From assembly GCA_963805495.1 (NCBI GenBank), contig CAWDUQ010000002.1:1054001-1118000 (forward strand): DNA of 64,000 nt, written 5' to 3'. The position numbers were made by a program, and so were the translations under genes. Shown piece after piece: positions 33,868 to 43,369 of the stretch. The notes under the pieces are model-generated. The model was not told the DNA's origin. It searched no databases and saw nothing but the letters and a program-made list of their open reading frames with translations. The stretch comes from DAHUXD01 sp963805495 (lineage in GTDB: Bacteria > Acidobacteriota > Thermoanaerobaculia > UBA5066 > Gp7-AA6). How positions within the stretch are numbered: the first letter of the stretch is position 1; each line of letters begins with the position of its first letter.

Positions 33868-35220
33868 GTGACGTCCAAGCCCGTTTCACAGTACCTCGCC
33901 CGCCACGCGGAGCCGGAAGCGGCCGCCGCCGACGCCCTGACGCGCGAGCTCGGCCACGTCCTCGTCGTCCCGGCTTACGGCGAGGGGCAGAGCCTCTTCG
34001 ACACTCTCGGGTCGGTTCCGAAGGGACCGAAGGGCGAGACCCTCGTGATCGTCGTCCTCAACGCCCGGGAGGATTCCCCGCCCGCCGTGCACGAGGCCAA
34101 CGAAGCCGCGCGGGAGCGCTTGCGGGGCGTCGCGAAGGCGGCCGCCGACCTCGCCGAGCCCCATCCCTCGACGGCGTTCGAGGTGGAGAACGGCACGATC
34201 CTCGTGGTCGACCGCGCGCGGCCGGGGCACTTCCTGCCCAAAGGCCAGGGCGTGGGCCTCGCGCGCAAGATCGGCAACGACATCGCGCTCAAGCTGCACG
34301 CCGCCGGCCGGGTCGCCTCGCCCTGGATCCACAACACGGATGCCGACGTGCGGCTGCCGAACGACTACTTCGACCAGACCGCCGCGATCCCCGAAGCGGG
34401 CAACGCCGCCGCGCTGTACTTCTTCGAGCACCGCTTCGACGCCGACCCGACGCTCGCCGAGGCCGCGCGCCTCTACGAGATCTCGCTCCGCTACTACACG
34501 CTCGGGCTCGCGTGGGCGGGCTCTCCGTACGCATACCAGGCGATGGGGAGCTGCATCGCCGTCCGTCCCGGGGCCTACGCGGCGGTCCGGGGGTTCCCGA
34601 GGAAGAACGCGGCCGAGGACTTCTACGTTCTCGACAAGCTCGCCAAGGTCGGCTCGATCGTCCGCCTCGCCGGCCGGCCCCTGCTCCTGGAAGGGCGCGT
34701 CTCGCACCGCGTGCCCTTCGGAACCGGCAAGGCGCTGTCCGACCTCGTCACCAAGAAGCGCGCGCTTTCGGGCTTCCGCCTCTACCACCCGGCCGTCTTC
34801 GCGCACGTCGCCGCCTGGCTGCGCGTCCTCGAGGCGTCGGCGAAAAGCGGGGGCCGCGTCGACGTTGCCCTCGAGGAGCTCCCGCGCGAAAACCCGTTCT
34901 TCCTGACCGGGCTCCTCGTCGAATCGCTCCAGAAGATGGGGGCGTTTCCGGCGATGCGGGAAGCCATCGCGCGGTCCTCGGGTGATCCCGCCACGATGCT
35001 CCGCCACTTTCACACGTGGTTCGACGCGTTCCGCACGCTGAAGCTCGTGCACGCGCTGCGCGACGGAGGGCTGGCATCCCCCGGCTATCTGCAGGCCCTC
35101 GCCGAGGCGCCGTTCACGGGACTCTCCGGATCGACCGAAGAGGATCCGGAAGCCCTGCGACAGGCGCTTGCGGCCGAGGAGCGCAAGCTCTCGGAGACCC
35201 CGGCGGGATTGACGGCCTGA
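33868..35220 (+). CDS. Glycosyltransferase, GT-A fold (family 2-like)
   Basis: A 450-residue protein with a GT-A-like fold. ELGHVLVVPAYGEGQSLFDTL (about residue 30) is the nucleotide-sugar entry, and the central WIHNTDADVRLPNDYFDQ supplies the DxD metal site. The loop AAEDFYVLDKLAKVG is like the acceptor-site ED-x-x-L motif of family 2 transferases, and VSHRVPFGTGKAL (about residue 290) is well conserved in appearance. The last 130 residues form a helical extension without membrane segments. GTG at 33868 is preferred over a TTG at 33847 because the TAGACT box lies between them. The target sugar and acceptor are unknown. It is monocistronic and converges with the FmdB-like gene (6 bases between stops). 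Confidence 0.78.
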   Translation: MTSKPVSQYLARHAEPEAAAADALTRELGHVLVVPAYGEGQSLFDTLGSVPKGPKGETLVIVVLNAREDSPPAVHEANEAARERLRGVAKAAADLAEPHPSTAFEVENGTILVVDRARPGHFLPKGQGVGLARKIGNDIALKLHAAGRVASPWIHNTDADVRLPNDYFDQTAAIPEAGNAAALYFFEHRFDADPTLAEAARLYEISLRYYTLGLAWAGSPYAYQAMGSCIAVRPGAYAAVRGFPRKNAAEDFYVLDKLAKVGSIVRLAGRPLLLEGRVSHRVPFGTGKALSDLVTKKRALSGFRLYHPAVFAHVAAWLRVLEASAKSGGRVDVALEELPRENPFFLTGLLVESLQKMGAFPAMREAIARSSGDPATMLRHFHTWFDAFRTLKLVHALRDGGLASPGYLQALAEAPFTGLSGSTEEDPEALRQALAAEERKLSETPAGLTA

Positions 35221-35226
35221 CGGCGG

Positions 35227-35461
35227 TCAGTCGACCGCGCAGGAACCGGGCCCCCGCGGGTCGCCGCACGAGCCGCAGCCGCCGCCGGCGGGTTCCGAGG
35301 CGGCACTCCGGCCTCCGCCGCCACTGCCGACCGCGAAGACCGAGAGGAGCTTTTCGACCTTCCGGCTCTCGCACGACGGACAGCGGGGCTTCGCATCGCC
35401 GAGAACGATCTCCTCGAAGCGACTTCCCGCAGTCCCGGCAGCGGTACTCGAAGAGCGGCAT
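35227..35461 (-). pseudogene. FmdB-family zinc-ribbon protein with a one-base frameshift
   Basis: The gene starts at ATG 35461 as MPLFEYRCRDCGK, the classic FmdB opening with the first zinc CxxC. One extra base then shifts the frame: dropping position 35422 gives KRFEEIVLGDAKPRCPSCES, with the second CxxC, followed by RKVEKLLSVFAVGSGGGG and a Gly/Cys-rich tail (GGGCGSCGDPRGPGSCAVD) to TGA at 35229-35227. The repaired protein is about 77 residues, normal for the family. As read, the frame runs on into unrelated sequence. Every conserved residue survives, so an assembly error is likely. FmdB proteins are putative regulatory zinc ribbons of unknown role. It lies 20 bases after the BamA/TamA-like gene on the same strand. 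Confidence 0.8.
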
Positions 35462-35481
35462 GCCCGAATTCTAGCGCAGCC

Positions 35482-38400
35482 TCAGAACGGGTAGCCGATC
35501 GAGAGGAAGATGCGCCCCGTCTCCCGAACCGTGGCCTTCCTGACGAGAACGCAGGGCGACGGCTCGCAGGGCGTGCCGTCGGGGTTCTGCGTCGCGGTCA
35601 CCTGGTAGTCGATCTCCCGCAGCTGGACCGGCCTTCCGTATTCGAGCCGCAACGGCCCGACCGGCGTCATGTAGTGGAGGCCGGCGCCGATCGACTGCCG
35701 CAGGCCCGTCCGCAGCTGCGCGGGCACGTTCGGATCGCCCTCGATGCGGAAGTTGATGCTCCCGGGATTCGCCCAGACCTGGGCGAGGTCGTAGAAGACC
35801 GACACGCCGAGATTGCCGAGGATCGGAAACCGATACTCGAGCGTCCAGGCCATGAAGCCGTTGCCGCCGATGATCCGGGGCCCCGCGGTGCAGTCGTAAA
35901 GAGTGAGATCGGGATTCGGATCCGTCGGATACTGCTCGGCGCAGGTGCCCACCGTTCCCGCCTTCGGGACGGCCTGCGTGTCGTAGTCGACCGTGACCCC
36001 GGGGATGCCGGCGAGGTCCGTGGCGAACCCCCGACCGGTCGACGAGCCTCCCGAGTAGAACCGCTCGGCGATCGGAACCGGTATCCGCTCCGCGGGCGGG
36101 ACGGATTGCGAAGACAGACCGTACGGGAAGATCGCCCCGATCTTGAAAGACGTTCCGAGCACGCCGCCGAAGAGGCTCTTGAACCAGGCCGCCTGGCCCG
36201 AGACCTTGCCGTACCGGGCGTCGGCCGAGGCGAACGGGAAGGCGTACTTGCCGGCCATCGTCGTGTACCAGCCGGAGTGCGGATCGAGGATGTCGTCCCG
36301 ACGGTCGTAGTAAAAGCTCGGGCCGACGGCGGACTGCTGGATCGGAAAAGCCGTCTTCGGAAACCGCTGGACCTCGATCGTCGAGAGGTCCTCCGGGTTC
36401 TGGGGCCCCGTGACCTGGTACTCGTAACGCAGGCCGACCCGAAGGTACCGGCCCCACGGGCGGACGGTCTCGACGTACCCCCCGTAGCTGTCGACGTTGA
36501 CGTCCTGGATCGGCAGGCGGCTGGCGAATCCCACGACGCTGATGGGGATCGTCGAATCGAAGGCGTAGGGGTCGAGGAACCGCGCGAAGAGGTAGCCGCG
36601 GGTCGAGAGCGGCGCGTACTGCAGCTCGAGCGAGGCGGACTGCATCCGGCCGAAGAGGTTGCGATAGTTCGCCCCGACGATGCCGAACACGTCGTTGCGA
36701 TTGACGTCGGCGCCGGCGGCGTACAGATATCCGAATCCGTAGAGGAGCGACAGCCTCCGCGCCTCGGAGACCTCGACGTCGATGTTGCGCGTCAGGTTCT
36801 CGGGGTTCGTCGGCTGGGGCTGGACTTTGATCGACCGGAAGACCCCCGTGCGCGCCAGGTTCTGCTGGGTGTCGGCAACCTTTTCCTCCGAGAAGGGCTC
36901 GCCCTCCTTCCAGGCGATCCGCCGGCGAATCCGCTCGACCTCCGTCACGGCGTTGCCGCGGATGATGGTGCGCCCGAAGAACGCCCGCCCGCCCTCCTCG
37001 ACGCGGTACTCGACGTCGACTTTCGTCCGGTCCTCCGAAAGGGTGTATTTGTCCTGGACCGTCGCGGCGGGCCAGCCACTGTTGCGATACCGGCTCGTCA
37101 GCGCGGCGACGTCGCGGCGCACGTCGACGGGATTGAACGGGTCGCCCACGCGGACGCTCAGGAGCGACGCGAGGTCCTCCGGCTGGAGATGCTCGGCCCC
37201 CTCCACTTTCCGTTCGGCTACGAAGGCGCGGGGCCCTTCCACGACGTCGATCCGGACGTCGAGACGCCCGGGCTCCTCGCCGTCGGTGACCTTCGAGGTC
37301 ACGCGCGCGTCGATCCAGCCGCGGGTCTGGTAGTAACCCAGGATCGTCGAGACGTCGCCGGCCAGATCCTCGTCGGTCAGATGGCCCGTGGCCACGACCG
37401 GCAGGCCCTTCGGCCGTGTGACCATCAGATCGCGGAGCGTTTTTTCCGGAACGGACGTGTCGCCGGCGATCTCGATTGCTCCGACCGCGTACTTCGCGCC
37501 GGGCTCGACCACGAGACTGACGATGACCGGGTCGGTCCCGGCGGCGGTCGCCGAGACCGTGGCGCGATAGCGCCCCGAGCGCTGCAGCGCACCCCGGCGA
37601 TTGGTCGCCCACTGCTCGAGCAGGTCCTCGTCGAATGGCTGCGCCTCGAGGAGGGCGAGGATCTGCTTCCGGGCCGCCTTTTCCTTGACGCCGGTCACCT
37701 CGAGCTCGAAGAGCGGCCCCACGGCGATCCGGTAGACCGGCCGGATGCGGCCGTCCTCCGTGGGTTCCGCGGCGATCAGGTCGACCGAGGCCCGGAAGCG
37801 ACCCTGCGCCAAGAGGTATTTTCGAAGCCGCTCGGCGTCGTCCTGGGCTTTCGCCTCGCGGTACACATCTCCCGCGTCGAGCTTCATCCGCTTCTCGAGC
37901 TCGGCCGGGGAGAACGGCGCCGTGTCGCCGTCGAAGAACGGCTGGGTGACGCGGGCGCGCCGGCCGGCCGCGATGCGGTAGACGACCGTGACCGTGAATT
38001 CCTTCTGGTCGAAAACCGCCTCCGGCTCGACGCCCGGCTGGATGTACCCCTCCGCCGCCAGCCGGCGCTCGAGGGCCGCGGCGCCGGACTCCATCGCCGC
38101 GGCGTGGAACGGGTCGCCCGCCGAAAGCGGGACCACGCGGCGCAGTTCCTCGCGCGTCGGGGCGAACTTTCCGTCGAACTCGATCGCCCGCACGATGTAA
38201 GCGCGCCACAGGGAAACCGTGACCGCGAGCTCGCCGTCCGGCAGCGCCTCGGCGTCCACGGCGACGTTCGAGAAACGGCGCGTGCCGTACAGGTTCCGGA
38301 TCGTCGCGCCCGTCTCCACCTCCGTGAGGGGGCGTCCGGGAACGATCGCGATCAGGGCGCCGACCTCGCCCGCGTCGACTTCGCCGTCGCTCACGTAGGA

Positions 38401-38514
38401 GACCGAAGCGACGATCCGGCCGTAGTCCGAGGGAGCGGGGTCCGCGCCCGAGGCCGGGACGACCCCGGCCGCGAGGCCGCCGAGAAGCAGGGCCGCCGGG
38501 AGTGCGCGCCGCAT
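35482..38514 (-). CDS. BamA/TamA-like outer-membrane assembly barrel
   Basis: A 1010-residue outer-membrane protein of the Omp85 superfamily. The signal peptide is MRRALPAALLLGGLAAGVVP. Residues about 30-610 hold tandem POTRA domains; the length has room for about seven, more than the five of BamA or three of TamA, but I could not delimit them all. The C-terminal 16-stranded barrel (about 620-1010) has the GRGF motif of lid loop 6 (SSTGRGFATDLAG, near 820) and the terminal aromatic IFLSIGYPF recognised for insertion. ATG at 38514 shares its base with the stop of tamB (TGATG), so it is coupled to TamB. This pairing favours a TamA-like role in inserting or exporting envelope proteins or lipids. 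Whether it also serves as the main BamA is unknown. Confidence 0.88.
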   Translation of the reverse strand: MRRALPAALLLGGLAAGVVPASGADPAPSDYGRIVASVSYVSDGEVDAGEVGALIAIVPGRPLTEVETGATIRNLYGTRRFSNVAVDAEALPDGELAVTVSLWRAYIVRAIEFDGKFAPTREELRRVVPLSAGDPFHAAAMESGAAALERRLAAEGYIQPGVEPEAVFDQKEFTVTVVYRIAAGRRARVTQPFFDGDTAPFSPAELEKRMKLDAGDVYREAKAQDDAERLRKYLLAQGRFRASVDLIAAEPTEDGRIRPVYRIAVGPLFELEVTGVKEKAARKQILALLEAQPFDEDLLEQWATNRRGALQRSGRYRATVSATAAGTDPVIVSLVVEPGAKYAVGAIEIAGDTSVPEKTLRDLMVTRPKGLPVVATGHLTDEDLAGDVSTILGYYQTRGWIDARVTSKVTDGEEPGRLDVRIDVVEGPRAFVAERKVEGAEHLQPEDLASLLSVRVGDPFNPVDVRRDVAALTSRYRNSGWPAATVQDKYTLSEDRTKVDVEYRVEEGGRAFFGRTIIRGNAVTEVERIRRRIAWKEGEPFSEEKVADTQQNLARTGVFRSIKVQPQPTNPENLTRNIDVEVSEARRLSLLYGFGYLYAAGADVNRNDVFGIVGANYRNLFGRMQSASLELQYAPLSTRGYLFARFLDPYAFDSTIPISVVGFASRLPIQDVNVDSYGGYVETVRPWGRYLRVGLRYEYQVTGPQNPEDLSTIEVQRFPKTAFPIQQSAVGPSFYYDRRDDILDPHSGWYTTMAGKYAFPFASADARYGKVSGQAAWFKSLFGGVLGTSFKIGAIFPYGLSSQSVPPAERIPVPIAERFYSGGSSTGRGFATDLAGIPGVTVDYDTQAVPKAGTVGTCAEQYPTDPNPDLTLYDCTAGPRIIGGNGFMAWTLEYRFPILGNLGVSVFYDLAQVWANPGSINFRIEGDPNVPAQLRTGLRQSIGAGLHYMTPVGPLRLEYGRPVQLREIDYQVTATQNPDGTPCEPSPCVLVRKATVRETGRIFLSIGYPF

Positions 38515-41500
38515 CACAGACGCTGGCGGCGTCGGAACGTCACCGAGAAATTGCCGTCCTCGTCCCGCAGCAGCTGGATGAACACGCTGTCGCTGACCTG
38601 CCACTCGATCCGGATGATGGGGTCCTTGCTCGAGTCGACCGCGATCGACGACGTGACCGTGAGGTCCTGGGTGATCTTCTTGCCGATCGTCGTCCGGAAC
38701 GTGGTCAGGGTACTGCCCTCGAAAACCGGGTCGATCTGGAACCGGTCGAGCTTGAAGATCTCCTTCCCGCCCCGGGTGATTCCGCCGGTCACCGCGCCCG
38801 TGACGATGCCTCCCGCCGCCGACACGAGCTGGTCGGTGGTCTTCGATTCCTGCCGCGTGTCGGGCGGGGTTCCCGAGAGGACGAGGCCCAGGATCTCGTC
38901 GTTCGTCAGCGGAGGGTCGGACGTGAAGCTCGCCGACACCCGCGGCCAGGTTCCGACGAGCGCCACGACGAGGTCGTATCCCTTGACGTCGGCGCGCGCC
39001 CGCAGGTCCACGAAGGGGGCGATCCGCGTCGTGTTGGAGAAGGTGATCGCGCCCGACTCGATCTCGTAGCGGATGTCCGAGAAGACGAACCGGCCCCCCT
39101 CGTCGAGCAGCACCTGCCCGAGCAGGATCGGATCCGCGAGCGTGCCGCGGGCGGTCAGGTCGACGGTCCCCGAGAGGCGGGCGACGTTGTTCCGGACCTC
39201 GAGCGACGCGGCCGAGACGATGCGCACGTCGAGCGCCGTGCGCTCCTTCCAGGGCTCGCGCGCCGCCAGCGCGCCGGTCGGGCGGCTCTTCGACAGCAGG
39301 TCGGAGACGGTGAGGTCGACGTCCTTCGTGTACGTCCCGCGGAGCAGCGTCACCTCGCCGCGGACCTCCCGGTCCTGCAGATCGCCCGAGATCACCAGGT
39401 CGGCGTCGACCACCAGACGCAGCGCCGGAATCGCCCGCACCGAGACCCTCCGGCCCTGAACCGCCAGCCGGTAACTGGCGAGCGAGCTGCCCTCGAGGCG
39501 GAAGCTGCCGGCCACGAAGGCATCGCCCTCGGCGACGCGCGCGCGCAGGCCATCGATCTCGCCGGACGCTCCGGCGAGCCGCAAGGTTCCCTCGATGTCG
39601 TCGAAGGAGTACCCGGCGGCGCGATACTTCCCGTCCTCCAGCCGGATCGATCCGTTGAAAGCGGGCTCGTCGACGGTCCCGCTGGCGGCGATCTCGATCG
39701 TCATTCGCCCCGAGAGACCGAAGCCCGGCCGGACGAGGTCGAGCACGGCGGCGTCGGCCGTTCCGGACAGCCGCCCCTCGATCTTCTTGCCGATCGCGGA
39801 CGCGTCCAGCACGCCGCGCACCGTGAAGTCGCTTTCCGGTCCGACGACGTGGAGATCGTCGAGCGTGATCCGGCGGTCGGCAATCCGGATCCGGCCCGGG
39901 CCGGAGGTCGCGAGCACGCCCGGACGGCCCGGCGCATCCAGCCGCGCCGCCGTCACGGTGACCTCCCCGGCGACCGGCGATTTATCGTCCGGCCAGTCGA
40001 ACCGGCCGCGCGCGCTGAGGGCGCCGCCCACGCCCTCGGGCAGCTCGAGGGGCGTGAAGAGCGCGAAAGACGCGAAGTCGGTCGCTTCGAGCTCGGCCTC
40101 GATCCGGCCCGGCGTCCCGAGCGGCTCCCCGGTCCCCTTCAGCGTCCAGTGACCCGGCACCGAAACGGTCCCCGAAAGCTCCCCCCGGTTCAGGCGCGCC
40201 TCGAGGCGGGGCGCGAGGTCCGGAGGGATCGCGCGGCCGTGGAACCGGGCCTCGGCCAACTGCGCCGAAACCGTCAGGTCGGGCCGGTCGAAGGAGCCCG
40301 AGCCCGTCATCTCGAACGTCAGCTTGCCGGAGAGCTCGTGCGAGACTTCCGCCACTGCGTGCAGCTCCTCGAGCGGCACCGCGTCGCCGGCCGCCCGGAC
40401 CTCGAAGGTCTTGTCCCGAAGGTCGATGGCGCCGCGGCCTCCGAGGGCTCCGCCGTCGAGATTCGCCCGGACCTCGTCGAGCTCGAAACGGCCCGGCGAC
40501 AGCGTCGCGCGACCGATGGCCCGCGGGATCGGTTGCCCCCAGACGACCGCGTCTTCGAGGATCATCACGCCGCCGCCGGAAACGTCGTTCGGAGGCGTGC
40601 CCGAGACCGGGAAGTCCCCGGTGAGGCGTCCCGTGATCGGATAGTCGAGGTCGAGATAGTCGAGGAGCCTCTCGATCGGGTAGTCCTTGGCGGTGGCCGT
40701 CAGGTCGAACCTCGGACGGGAGGGATCGCGGCGGTAGCGCACGGTTCCCTCGAGCGAGACCGTCGCGCTCCCGTCGTAGACGCGCAGCGGGTGGAAGAAG
40801 AACGCGCCCCCGCTCATGTCCGCCGCGCCCCGGACGCTGCCGAAGAGAACGCCGGCGTAGCGGGTGTTCTCGGCCGCGATCTGCGACGTCAGGTCGGGGT
40901 CGCCCCAGGACTTCGCGATGTGGCCCTCGATCTCTCCGCTGCCGCCGAGGCCGAGGGGATCGGGGGCGCCTCCGCTCGCCGCCGTGAAGTTCTGATAGAG
41001 GCGGTCGACTTCGTCGAGATCGCGGGAGCGGAGGCGAAAGTCGAAGTCCGGCGTCCACTGCCCGATCCGCAGGCCGCCGGTGAGCTCGAGGCTCGAAGCC
41101 GGAAAGCGGAAGACCGTCGCCTGGAATCCGAGCCGCCCGTCGACGACGGCGAGCGCGCCGCCGCCGGACGTCGGGATGCCGTAGCGCCCCCGCACGAGCG
41201 AGGCCGCGGGGCCAGGCTCGATCCGGACGGTCACGCCGCCGTTGGACCGCTCGAGCCCCCCCTCGGCCCATCGCAGCGCCACTCCCAGCGTGGCCTGCCC
41301 GGAGAGGCCGGTCCCGGGCAACTTGATGTCGCCGAAGAAGCGCTCGACGGAGATCCCGCGGGCGTCGAGCGCGAGAGTCATCGGCGGCGGGCGCTTCCCA
41401 CCGGCGAGATCCTCGATCCGGAACACTCCGGTCGCCTCCCCGCCCGCGTAGCGCAACTTCTCGAAACGCGCGACGAGCGCCGCCGGCCGCGCGACGACCG

Positions 41501-42470
41501 TCGCCTCGATCTCGTCGACGGGGAAGCCCTTCGCGTCGATGTGCGCGGACTCGATTTTTCCCGCGATTCGGAAACCGCCGCGCGGCGGGATCCGGATCTC
41601 CGCCCGGACGGCCGCGTCGCCGGCGAACCCGAGGCCGGAATGGAAAACGCGCTCGACCTCCGCGACGTGAAACTCTCCCGCCATCAGCAGCAGGATCGTG
41701 GGGTCCTTGAAGTTTTCGACCGACCCGGAGGCGTTGATCTCGCCGAACTCGCCGACGGCGCGCAGGGCCTCGATCGACGCCCCGCGCGCGGCGTCGAGCC
41801 GGAAACGCAGGTCGAGCCCGAACACCAGGGGCTCGGCGCCCGGCAGGCCGAGCTGCACCCGGCGACAGGCCAGAGTGCCGCCGTAGCGCCGCGGGCCCAG
41901 GGTCGACAGCTCCACCGCGAACTCATCGAGGCGGCCGTCGATGCCCATGGCCCGGCCTTCCATCTGGAAGATGCCCCGCTGCACGACGAGCTCGCCGACC
42001 CGCACCGCGATCCCGCCCTTCGCCGCCGGGCCGGTCAGTCCGGGCGGCAGGTTCCAGGTCCCGTCCTCGAACTGGACCAGGGTGATCCGGGGCGCGACCG
42101 CCCGCACTCGACCCAGCCGCAGCTCGCCGCCCGTGACCGACACGCCGCCGCCGATCGTCAGCTCCGCGGCCGAAAGCAGGGGCGATCCGCCGAGCCGGGG
42201 GTCGTTTTCGATGCGCACGTCGGCGAGCGCAATCGAGGGCGGGAAGACGTGAAAGTCGACCCGCCGAAAGCTCACGGGCCGCTTCAGGAGCTCCGACAGG
42301 CGCTGCTCGGAGACGCCCTGCAGCAGGGTCTGGAAGCGGTCCGAATTCCAGATCGAGTAGGCGGCGAGAACCAGGAAGACGACGAGAATCAGGAACAGAC
42401 GCCGTGCCGAGAGGAGCTGAGCCTCGTGGGGGGTTTCTTCCCGGCCTTCGCCTGCGCCCTGGCCCGACAT
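38514..42470 (-). CDS. tamB: TamB-like translocation/assembly module protein (DUF490)
   Basis: A 1318-residue AsmA/TamB-type protein. One N-terminal membrane anchor (LFLILVVFLVLAAYSIWN, about residues 25-43) is followed by more than 1200 residues of repetitive beta-strand sequence expected to form a long hydrophobic groove across the periplasm. The end carries the DUF490 pattern: SDPPLTNDEILGLVLSGTPPD and FEGSTLTTFRTTIGKKITQDLTVTSS, then a strand-rich tail. ATG at 42470 follows nadK by 9 bases; a TTG one codon upstream is less likely. The stop overlaps the start of the barrel gene, which supports the TamA/TamB pairing. Members transport phospholipids to, or help assemble proteins in, the outer membrane. 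Confidence 0.9.
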   Translation of the reverse strand: MSGQGAGEGREETPHEAQLLSARRLFLILVVFLVLAAYSIWNSDRFQTLLQGVSEQRLSELLKRPVSFRRVDFHVFPPSIALADVRIENDPRLGGSPLLSAAELTIGGGVSVTGGELRLGRVRAVAPRITLVQFEDGTWNLPPGLTGPAAKGGIAVRVGELVVQRGIFQMEGRAMGIDGRLDEFAVELSTLGPRRYGGTLACRRVQLGLPGAEPLVFGLDLRFRLDAARGASIEALRAVGEFGEINASGSVENFKDPTILLLMAGEFHVAEVERVFHSGLGFAGDAAVRAEIRIPPRGGFRIAGKIESAHIDAKGFPVDEIEATVVARPAALVARFEKLRYAGGEATGVFRIEDLAGGKRPPPMTLALDARGISVERFFGDIKLPGTGLSGQATLGVALRWAEGGLERSNGGVTVRIEPGPAASLVRGRYGIPTSGGGALAVVDGRLGFQATVFRFPASSLELTGGLRIGQWTPDFDFRLRSRDLDEVDRLYQNFTAASGGAPDPLGLGGSGEIEGHIAKSWGDPDLTSQIAAENTRYAGVLFGSVRGAADMSGGAFFFHPLRVYDGSATVSLEGTVRYRRDPSRPRFDLTATAKDYPIERLLDYLDLDYPITGRLTGDFPVSGTPPNDVSGGGVMILEDAVVWGQPIPRAIGRATLSPGRFELDEVRANLDGGALGGRGAIDLRDKTFEVRAAGDAVPLEELHAVAEVSHELSGKLTFEMTGSGSFDRPDLTVSAQLAEARFHGRAIPPDLAPRLEARLNRGELSGTVSVPGHWTLKGTGEPLGTPGRIEAELEATDFASFALFTPLELPEGVGGALSARGRFDWPDDKSPVAGEVTVTAARLDAPGRPGVLATSGPGRIRIADRRITLDDLHVVGPESDFTVRGVLDASAIGKKIEGRLSGTADAAVLDLVRPGFGLSGRMTIEIAASGTVDEPAFNGSIRLEDGKYRAAGYSFDDIEGTLRLAGASGEIDGLRARVAEGDAFVAGSFRLEGSSLASYRLAVQGRRVSVRAIPALRLVVDADLVISGDLQDREVRGEVTLLRGTYTKDVDLTVSDLLSKSRPTGALAAREPWKERTALDVRIVSAASLEVRNNVARLSGTVDLTARGTLADPILLGQVLLDEGGRFVFSDIRYEIESGAITFSNTTRIAPFVDLRARADVKGYDLVVALVGTWPRVSASFTSDPPLTNDEILGLVLSGTPPDTRQESKTTDQLVSAAGGIVTGAVTGGITRGGKEIFKLDRFQIDPVFEGSTLTTFRTTIGKKITQDLTVTSSIAVDSSKDPIIRIEWQVSDSVFIQLLRDEDGNFSVTFRRRQRL

Positions 42471-42479
42471 CAAGAGGAA

Positions 42480-43364
42480 CTACACGCCCCAGGACAGCTT
42501 GGCCGCGAGCTGATCGAAATGATCGGTCTCGGGCGGACGCAGAAGCGTCACCGTGGAGGGGCTGGAACGGATGACTACGGTCAGGCCGGAGAGGATGGGA
42601 AAGCCCTCCTGGCCGTCGAGCGTGAGGTACACGCCGCCGTCGCGACGCTCGGGGCCGACGACGCGGATGCGGATCTCGGTCGCTGCCGGAACGACCAGCG
42701 GCCGCTGGGCGAGCGTGTGCGGACAGATGGGCGTGATGACGTTGGCCGGCAGTTGCGGGTGGAGGATGGGGCCGCCGGCCGAGAGGTTGTAGGCGGTCGA
42801 GCCGGTCGGCGTCGAGACGATCACTCCGTCCGCCCGAAACTCGGCCACGACCCGGCCATCGAGGGCGATCGCGAACGTCGAGATCCGTGCGAGGGCCTCC
42901 CGGTTGAGTACGGCGTCATTCAAGACCCGGTAGTTCCCGTGATGCGGGCCGCGCCCGACCGTGACGTCGAGAACGCCTCGCCGGTCCTCGCGAAACCGGC
43001 CGTCGAGGACCTCGTCGAGGCGACGGATCACCTCCTTCGCCGGGAGCCCCGCGAGAAATCCGAGGAGACCCACGTTGACCCCGAGAAGAGGCGTTTCCGG
43101 AGGGGCCGTGCGTGCGACCGAGAGGATGGTCCCGTCGCCGCCGAGCACGATCACGAGGTCGGCTTCCTTCGAGATCCGGGCCCGCGGGACGCCCCCGGAA
43201 CGCCCGAACGCCTCGGCGGTGCCGTCCTCGAGAATCACCGCCCGCCCCCGGCGTTTGAGGGCCCGTTCGATCGACGTCGCCAGCCGCAGGGCCGAGTCGG
43301 AAGCGGTCTTGGCCACGATCCCGACGCGAACGAACTTCGGCGCGGAGGCCCGGGACCCCTTCAT
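42480..43364 (-). CDS. nadK: NAD kinase
   Basis: A 294-residue cytoplasmic kinase making NADP from NAD. Conserved motifs are VIVLGGDGTILSVAR (GGDGT nucleotide site, about residue 70), NVGLLGFLAGLPAKEV, LNDAVLNREALARIS (NE/D motif), and the glycine-rich TPTGSTAYNLSAGGPILHP. Length is normal. ATG at 43364 starts 5 bases after the tlyA stop; TAAATT (43377-43372) lies 7 bases before it and may be an internal leaderless promoter. The order tlyA-nadK recurs in many bacteria (often followed by recN); here tamB takes the third place. Confidence 0.95.
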   Translation of the reverse strand: MKGSRASAPKFVRVGIVAKTASDSALRLATSIERALKRRGRAVILEDGTAEAFGRSGGVPRARISKEADLVIVLGGDGTILSVARTAPPETPLLGVNVGLLGFLAGLPAKEVIRRLDEVLDGRFREDRRGVLDVTVGRGPHHGNYRVLNDAVLNREALARISTFAIALDGRVVAEFRADGVIVSTPTGSTAYNLSAGGPILHPQLPANVITPICPHTLAQRPLVVPAATEIRIRVVGPERRDGGVYLTLDGQEGFPILSGLTVVIRSSPSTVTLLRPPETDHFDQLAAKLSWGV

Positions 43365-43369
43365 CCGGC

